Of a stretch of DNA of 64,000 nucleotides, positions 59,086 to 64,000 are shown piece by piece. Origin of the DNA: G965200765 sp965200765 (GTDB lineage Bacteria > Pseudomonadota > Gammaproteobacteria > Arenicellales > JAJDZL01); contig OZ241380.1 in NCBI GenBank assembly GCA_965200765.1, forward strand, positions 2,790,001-2,854,000, in the 5' to 3' direction. Position numbers and translations under genes: made by a program. The notes beneath the pieces are model-generated. The model searched no databases and had not been told where the DNA came from. It was given only the letters and a program-made list of their open reading frames with translations. Numbering within the stretch: position 1 is the first letter of the stretch; every line of letters starts with the position of its first letter.

Positions 59086-60105
59086 TTGCATACACAACAA
59101 TACAGAAACTCAAATCCGACTCTGGTGGAAATTACCCGTGGCGACATGGTGGAAAGCTTCCATCGTGGAGCCGCTGCGGTGGTAGACAGTACGGGTAACA
59201 TCATTGCCAGTTATGGAAACATTCGTAGATTGATCTACCCTCGGTCCGCAATCAAACCGATGCAAGCATTGGTACTCGCAGAATCCGGGGCAATGGAGCA
59301 TTTTGATCTGAGTGACAAAGAACTGGCTCTCGCCTGTGCTTCTCACTCTGGCGAACCTGCACATGTTGAAATCATTCGAAGCTGGTTGCAAAAAATCAAT
59401 CTGAACGAGCAAGCCCTGGAGTGTGGCGCACAAGAACCGACACATAAAAAGTCGCGCTATAAACTGGTTCAGGAAAACACACCGGCCGGCGCAGTTCACA
59501 ACAACTGCTCAGGCAAGCACACCGGATTTTTGACCGCGGCAGTTCACTGGAACCATCAAACTTCCGGGTACATAAAGATTTCACACCCGGTCCAGCAAAA
59601 AATGATTCAAACATTGCAAGAATTGACTGAAGAAGCGCTTGAACACCGTCCGATTGGCGTTGACGGGTGCGGAATTCCGGTTGTCGGTGTTTCCCTGAAG
59701 GGCATTGCCCTGGCTTGTGCGCGCATGGCTTCGCGCAAATTCAATGCTTCACTGCGTCGCAACGCAACTGAAAAAATAATCAACGCAATGACTCAGTATC
59801 CCCATTTGATTGCGGGAAGCGGACGATTTTGCACGGCGGTGATTGAGAAAACCAAAGGGATTGCACTGGTGAAAGTTGGTGCTGAAGGTGTGTATTCCTG
59901 CATGGTGATGAATGGCAAGGGACTGGGAATTGCATTGAAGATTGACGACGGAAGCCGCCGCGCGGCCGAGGTTTTGATGGGTGCATTGCTAGCGAAGCAC
60001 TGTCACTTGCCGCCAGCAATGATTGAAGAGCTTCAACCTTGGATTTCTCCTCTCGTGAAAAATGTAGCAAAGCTGGAAGTTGGAAAAATGCAATCAACTC
60101 TGTAG
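59086..60105 (+). CDS. L-asparaginase II family protein (bacterial, PF06089 type)
   Basis: 339 residues from TTG at 59086, which has GAGGAA about 9 bp upstream; a GTG 16 codons earlier (59038) has no such site. Family markers: EITRGDMVESFHRGAA near the start, IYPRSAIKPMQAL, CASHSGEPAH, CGIPVVGVSL and CSGKHTGFL. The enzymes hydrolyse asparagine to aspartate and ammonia and need no signal peptide. Ammonia or amide nitrogen use fits the presence of nitrile hydratase, though the genes are far apart. Confidence 0.85.
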   Translation: MHTQQYRNSNPTLVEITRGDMVESFHRGAAAVVDSTGNIIASYGNIRRLIYPRSAIKPMQALVLAESGAMEHFDLSDKELALACASHSGEPAHVEIIRSWLQKINLNEQALECGAQEPTHKKSRYKLVQENTPAGAVHNNCSGKHTGFLTAAVHWNHQTSGYIKISHPVQQKMIQTLQELTEEALEHRPIGVDGCGIPVVGVSLKGIALACARMASRKFNASLRRNATEKIINAMTQYPHLIAGSGRFCTAVIEKTKGIALVKVGAEGVYSCMVMNGKGLGIALKIDDGSRRAAEVLMGALLAKHCHLPPAMIEELQPWISPLVKNVAKLEVGKMQSTL

Positions 60106-60144
60106 TGAATCCTCAGACTCATATTTCCGGACGCACGCCAACCC

Positions 60145-61164
60145 CTACTGATTGTTGGCAAAATACTCCTTGACCCCCGCCACAAGTGCATCTACAGCAT
60201 TCCGATCCACATCCAGATGTGTAACCAAACGAAGCGGGTTTTCTGCCTCAATCAACATTCCCTTTGATTGCAGAAATTTGCCCAACATCTTGCATTTGTC
60301 GTTGGGTATCTTGACGAAAACCATGTTGGTTTGATTTTCGTGAAAATCAATCTCGATTTCATCAACTTCCCGAAGCTTGCTGGCCAAATATTCTGCATTT
60401 TGGTGGTCCTCGGCAAGTCGTTCCACATGATTTTCCACTGCATACAACGCAGCCGCAGCAACAATCCCGGCTTGCCGCATTCCACCGCCCAGCAGTTTTC
60501 TCCATCGAAGACACTCTGCAATGAATTCCCTGCTTCCGCATACTACTGAACCAACAGGTGCTCCTAGCCCCTTTGAAAAACAAGCCGATACCGAATCGAA
60601 GTGTCGGGTAACTTCCGATACATCCACACCCCATTTCATCGCGGCATTGAACACTCGGGCACCATCCAGATGCAAAGACAATTTGTTGTTCCTGACAAAC
60701 TGGCCGGCTTCTTCCAAATACGACATTGGCAACGCTTTCCCGAACTGCGTGTTTTCCAGGCAAAGCAGACGGGTGATCGCATAATGTTCATCATCCGGCT
60801 TGATTACCTTTTTAGCTTTTTCCAAATCAATCGTGCCATCATCCGATAAATCAAGTGGTTGTGGTTGAATGCTTCCCAGTACTGCTGCGCCACCACCTTC
60901 ATACTTGTAGGTGTGCGCGATCTGTCCAACAATATACTCATCCCCTCGTTGGCAGTGACTCAGCAGTGCAGTCAGGTTGCCTTGCGTGCCGCTGGTAACG
61001 TACAGGCCGGCTTCCATGCCAAACAATTCTGCCATTTTGTTCTGGAGCTTGTTGATTGTAGGATCTTCGCGATGAACATCATCGCCGACCTCGGCGCGGT
61101 ACATCGCATCTCGCATACCAGAGGTGGGTTTTGTTACTGTATCGCTTCGAAAGTCATAAACCAT
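60145..61164 (-). CDS. ltaE: Low-specificity L-threonine aldolase
   Basis: 339 residues from the ATG at 61164, which begins directly MVYDFRSDTVTKPTSGM, the family start; an upstream open stretch of 23 codons is ignored. PLP lysine Lys198 lies in CFSKGLGAPVGS; the helix HLDGAR precedes it. It cleaves threonine/allo-threonine to glycine and acetaldehyde. Converges on the asparaginase gene with 39 bp between. Confidence 0.93.
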   Translation of the reverse strand: MVYDFRSDTVTKPTSGMRDAMYRAEVGDDVHREDPTINKLQNKMAELFGMEAGLYVTSGTQGNLTALLSHCQRGDEYIVGQIAHTYKYEGGGAAVLGSIQPQPLDLSDDGTIDLEKAKKVIKPDDEHYAITRLLCLENTQFGKALPMSYLEEAGQFVRNNKLSLHLDGARVFNAAMKWGVDVSEVTRHFDSVSACFSKGLGAPVGSVVCGSREFIAECLRWRKLLGGGMRQAGIVAAAALYAVENHVERLAEDHQNAEYLASKLREVDEIEIDFHENQTNMVFVKIPNDKCKMLGKFLQSKGMLIEAENPLRLVTHLDVDRNAVDALVAGVKEYFANNQ

Positions 61165-61291
61165 TGAACTATTTGCCTCTGTTTGGGGAACGATTCTGTG
61201 TGCAAGATGTTGAAATTCAAATTGCAAATGCAATCAAGCCAAGCATTATACGCGGTGAAGATCAAACATTTCGCTGATAAATCAATCTGGT

Positions 61292-62065
61292 TTACGATTG
61301 TCCACCAGGCATTTCAACATTCCACAGTCTGTTAACCAATTCACCGATTTTCCGGACATGAGTTGTCAGACGATGGTCGCCACCCGGCACTGTTTCTACC
61401 TGAACTTCCGAAGATACATGCTGTTGAAACCGAAAGCTTTGTTCCAAAGGTACCACGTCGTCCTGTTCACCGTGCAACACAATGACTGGATGTTGGTAGG
61501 CAATGTTGTTTTGGAATATGTTGAACTGCCGTGAATCTTCAACCGCGGCATACTCGAAAGTAAAGTCACCATCGTCATAGGGATCTTTAAATTTGAAATA
61601 TCCATCGTTACGCCACTGGTGCTGATGTTCCAGCGACATGTTTTGATAGATCCCTTCCATGAAATCAAACGCTGGCGCAATCAACAGTGCACCTCTGATT
61701 TTGTAACTGCTTTTTGCCGCCAAGTATGCGCTAATCCAACCACCCAAGCTGGAGCCGACCAGAACAATCTCGCGGGTACTAACCATATCCAGAACATGCG
61801 TCAAATCCTGTACCGTATTTGAAATTCGAAAATTTTTGAATTCGCCGCCCGACTTTCCATGCCCGCGAAGATCAAACCGTATCCAGGAGCGGTCCTTCAT
61901 GATTGCCTGATTCCACAGGTACATGGACTTTTCGCCATCTGCGTGAGAGAGTAGCCCATGTACAAATACTCCGACTGGACCTTGTTTCGTGTCGCGGAAT
62001 ACTCCATTGACCGCTTCACCGTTTTCAATTTCGATGGAGAAATTTGTTTCGCTTTGTGATTTCAT
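61292..62065 (-). CDS. Alpha/beta hydrolase
   Basis: 257 residues from the ATG at 62065 (AAGGG about 10 bp upstream). The oxyanion stretch VGVFVHGLLSHADG, nucleophile Ser in LVGSSLGGWIS, acid in HGEQDDVVP and catalytic His in PGGDHRLT are all present. No signal peptide, so cytoplasmic. Similar to short serine peptidase/esterase proteins (S9-like fold); substrate unknown. Confidence 0.87.
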   Translation of the reverse strand: MKSQSETNFSIEIENGEAVNGVFRDTKQGPVGVFVHGLLSHADGEKSMYLWNQAIMKDRSWIRFDLRGHGKSGGEFKNFRISNTVQDLTHVLDMVSTREIVLVGSSLGGWISAYLAAKSSYKIRGALLIAPAFDFMEGIYQNMSLEHQHQWRNDGYFKFKDPYDDGDFTFEYAAVEDSRQFNIFQNNIAYQHPVIVLHGEQDDVVPLEQSFRFQQHVSSEVQVETVPGGDHRLTTHVRKIGELVNRLWNVEMPGGQS

Positions 62066-62331
62066 AGACAAATGACCCTTGAATCCATTACTGATGGCTT
62101 GAAGTGTTATACCAGTTGAACAGGAATCTGATTCCCTTTGAAAGACTCCAATTTTCGCGCATCATCCAGAATCGTTTCCAGAAAGTCATTCATTTCTCTT
62201 TGTTCAAAGTTTGTCGTATGCCGTTGTGCATGTTTCCGCTTGTATAATTTTGCCAGAGTCCAAATGACTACTCAATACCAAATCAGGAAGAAACTTTTTC
62301 CAGATCTCCATTCAACTATACTGAAATACGC

Positions 62332-63015
62332 ATGCAATCCGAACAAAGCAAACTAGTCCCGATCGAAATATGGGATCTGTCTATCCGGATATTTCATTGG
62401 CTACTGGCAACACTGGTTGCGGTCAGCTACCTGAGCGGCGAATTTGAATTTTTCGATATTCACATGCTGTCCGGTCAGGCGATAGCGGTTTTGTTGATAT
62501 TCCGTATTGTATGGGGTTTGATTGGTAGTCCCACTGCACGAATCTCCAGTCTGTTTTTCTCGCCACGCGCATATTTGGACTATATTCGTTCACTATTTCG
62601 GCGCAAACCCAGCTACAGCTTCGGACACAGTCCTATCGGGTCACTTGCGGTGATTGCGATACTGACGATACTCATCGTCCAGACATCAACCGGACTCTTT
62701 GCGACCGACGTTGATGGACTACTGGAAGGTCCGTTTGCCTACTACATCAACTACGAAATTTCGCGCTTTGCGAGCGACGTCCACTTGTTCAATCAGCAGC
62801 TGGTGCTCGCGGCGGTCATTGTTCATCTGTCAGCAATCTTGTTCTACTACCTGTACAAACACGAAAACCTGGTCAAGCCCATGCTAACCGGAATTGGTTT
62901 TCTGCCTGAAAATCAAGCCGAATCCGTTCCCAAGCTTAAATCAATATGGACCGGCTTGATTGTACTGGTATTGACCGCAGTCATAATGTTGACTGTGTAT
63001 GCTGTTTGGGGTTGA
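62332..63015 (+). CDS. Cytochrome b561-type membrane protein
   Basis: 227 residues with four or five predicted spans. Early WDLSIRIFHWLLATL contains a typical haem-ligand His; further His occur in SEF..FDIHMLSG and VHLFNQ/VHLSAI. The pattern fits the bacterial cytochrome b561 family often encoded beside cytochrome c'. It would pass electrons in the inner membrane. Convergent with cytochrome c', 10 bp apart. Confidence 0.87.
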   Translation: MQSEQSKLVPIEIWDLSIRIFHWLLATLVAVSYLSGEFEFFDIHMLSGQAIAVLLIFRIVWGLIGSPTARISSLFFSPRAYLDYIRSLFRRKPSYSFGHSPIGSLAVIAILTILIVQTSTGLFATDVDGLLEGPFAYYINYEISRFASDVHLFNQQLVLAAVIVHLSAILFYYLYKHENLVKPMLTGIGFLPENQAESVPKLKSIWTGLIVLVLTAVIMLTVYAVWG

Positions 63016-63025
63016 GTCCAACTCG

Positions 63026-63529
63026 TCAGTTTTTCTTTTCGCGGAATTTTTTGTGGCAACCGCGACATCCTTCACCACCAAGGGCTTTCAAAGCACCACC
63101 GATTTTGTCTTTATCGCCACTTTGAAAGGCCGCCTGAAGTGCTAACGCCCGTTCCTGCAAAGGACCTGTCTTGCTCACAAAATCTTCCCAATCCTGCCAA
63201 ATTACCGCTTTCGCCTCGCTTTCCTCGAAACGACCCATGCCGGTGTCGACCGGAAACAAATCAGGGATTGAAGACGCGTTGTCTGCGATGTTGCCCGCTC
63301 GTGCGGCGAGTTCCTCCGGGTCTCCGTCACCACGCTTTACGTAATTGGAGAAAGCTTTCATCGCGCCACCCAGTCCTTTCATAAAATCGCTACGTTGTTC
63401 CGCAACTGCCATTGCTTCTTCATCAGACGATACAGTTCCAGGTGGTGCAACTTGTGCGATTGCCTGTGAACCAAGCGTCATCGCAAACACAAAACCAACC
63501 ATCAAAGCCAAGTTTTTAAATTTTTTCAT
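63026..63529 (-). CDS. Cytochrome c' (periplasmic)
   Basis: 167 residues. A signal peptide ends near residue 26 (SQAIAQ). The haem site CRGCH (Cys155, Cys158, His159) is at the C-terminus, as in the four-helix cytochromes c'. These bind NO or CO. A close paralogue follows in tandem upstream, and a cytochrome b561 gene lies on the other side. Confidence 0.93.
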   Translation of the reverse strand: MKKFKNLALMVGFVFAMTLGSQAIAQVAPPGTVSSDEEAMAVAEQRSDFMKGLGGAMKAFSNYVKRGDGDPEELAARAGNIADNASSIPDLFPVDTGMGRFEESEAKAVIWQDWEDFVSKTGPLQERALALQAAFQSGDKDKIGGALKALGGEGCRGCHKKFREKKN

Positions 63530-63669
63530 CTGCCTCTCCTCCGTACTGAAAGTTGAATATCAATTTGAACCGACTTTGAATCAGCCTAGCTAGTAAGTCA
63601 TCGTCGGGAACAATGGATTCTTTGAATAGTTTATCAAAACAGAGAGTTGTTTGTGTTGCTATGAACGTA

Positions 63670-64000
63670 CTAGTCCTTTTTCTCGCGGTACTTTCGGTGA
63701 CAACCGCGGCATCCTTCCTTGCCAAGTGCCTTCATAGAATCGCTGATTTGTTCTTTTTCACCGCGCTCAAAAGCAGCTTGGAGTGCAGTAGCCCTTTCTT
63801 CAAGCGTAACCGTCCAACCCACAAACTCTTCCCAACTATGCCAGATTTCCGGTTTAGCCTCGCTTCCTTCTATAGTGTCCTTGCCGGTAGCAGTTGGAAA
63901 GAGATCGGGTATTGAAGCGGCAGTTTTTGAAATTTTGCCCGCCATTGCGGCTAGCTCTTTGAGATCGCCAACCTCGCGCTTGACATAGTTCGAGAAAGCC
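63670..64000 (-). CDS. Cytochrome c', second copy, 5' end outside the window
   Basis: About 109 codons to the right edge, reading AFSNYVKREV early, then SIPDLFPTATGKDTIEGSE and the haem motif GCRGCHRKYREKKD. It is plainly a tandem duplicate of the preceding cytochrome c' (shared SIPDLFP, ALQAAF, GEGCRGCH/KEGCRGCH). The frame is open past 63945, where an internal ATG would fall inside the domain, so the true start is beyond the window. Confidence 0.92.
   Translation of the reverse strand, partial: AFSNYVKREVGDLKELAAMAGKISKTAASIPDLFPTATGKDTIEGSEAKPEIWHSWEEFVGWTVTLEERATALQAAFERGEKEQISDSMKALGKEGCRGCHRKYREKKD

Overview
This is 64 kb of a Gram-negative bacterial chromosome, most likely a gammaproteobacterium of marine or host-associated type. 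The inference rests on the outer-membrane and lipoprotein content (autotransporter-like proteins ending in Phe, Lgt, lipoboxes), a phasin, tandem cytochrome c', a biotin/B12 propionyl-CoA route and moderate GC. I saw no rRNA, tRNA, CRISPR array or prophage. Genes are densely packed except in two AT-richer accessory stretches (about 3.0-8.3 kb and 34.1-38.9 kb) that hold defence-type genes, broken genes and insertion-sequence debris.

Layout. 1-181: tail of a peptide-type ABC ATPase. 208-2974 (minus): a five-gene nitrile hydratase operon with a beta subunit split into two genes, headed by an exported cyanophycinase-like protein that has lost its catalytic residues. 3.1-8.1 kb: a decayed HigBA toxin-antitoxin locus, a DUF4143 ATPase, a wHTH + OLD/DUF3696-like ATPase pair, and an HNH nuclease coupled to a truncated restriction/methylase N-terminus. 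8.3-10.8 kb (minus): ABC-2 exporter and an enoyl-CoA hydratase. 11.05-19.1 kb (plus): prpE-mcm-pccB-pccA-mce, the complete conversion of propionate to succinyl-CoA, then a convergent malonyl-CoA:ACP transacylase-like gene. 20.7-28.2 kb: two tandem giant repeat proteins with signal peptides and barrel-like C-termini. 28.2-34.1 kb: acyl-CoA ligase, DUF3565-DUF1971 fusion, phasin with a consensus promoter and a palindrome at its start site, TVP38-flavoreductase fusion, histidine phosphatase.

34.1-38.9 kb: a gene-poor stretch, a DUF2971 gene, and a Fic gene bracketed by two outward-facing IS630 transposase remnants. 39-46 kb: gamma-glutamyltransferase overlapping an MFS transporter, an AraC-Ogt alkylation-repair protein, an orphan DNA methyltransferase, and a DUF255 thioredoxin-like protein. 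46.2-55 kb (minus): four envelope lipoproteins, two subtilisin-type proteases with barrel-like tails alternating with two alpha/beta hydrolases. 55.4-56.4 kb: a Dam-type (D12) methylase followed by a 36-codon ORF, perhaps the stump of a lost partner. 56.5-64 kb: lgt, a YbaK-family deacylase, a crotonase-fold protein lacking the usual glutamates, asparaginase, threonine aldolase, hydrolase, cytochrome b561 and tandem cytochromes c'.

Together the metabolic genes suggest a heterotroph using propionate or other short acids, nitriles or thiocyanate, amino acids and amides, with PHA storage (inferred from the phasin only). The most unusual items are the nitrile hydratase operon with its dead S51 homologue, the 5.4-8.1 kb nuclease/ATPase cluster, and the protease/hydrolase lipoprotein cluster.
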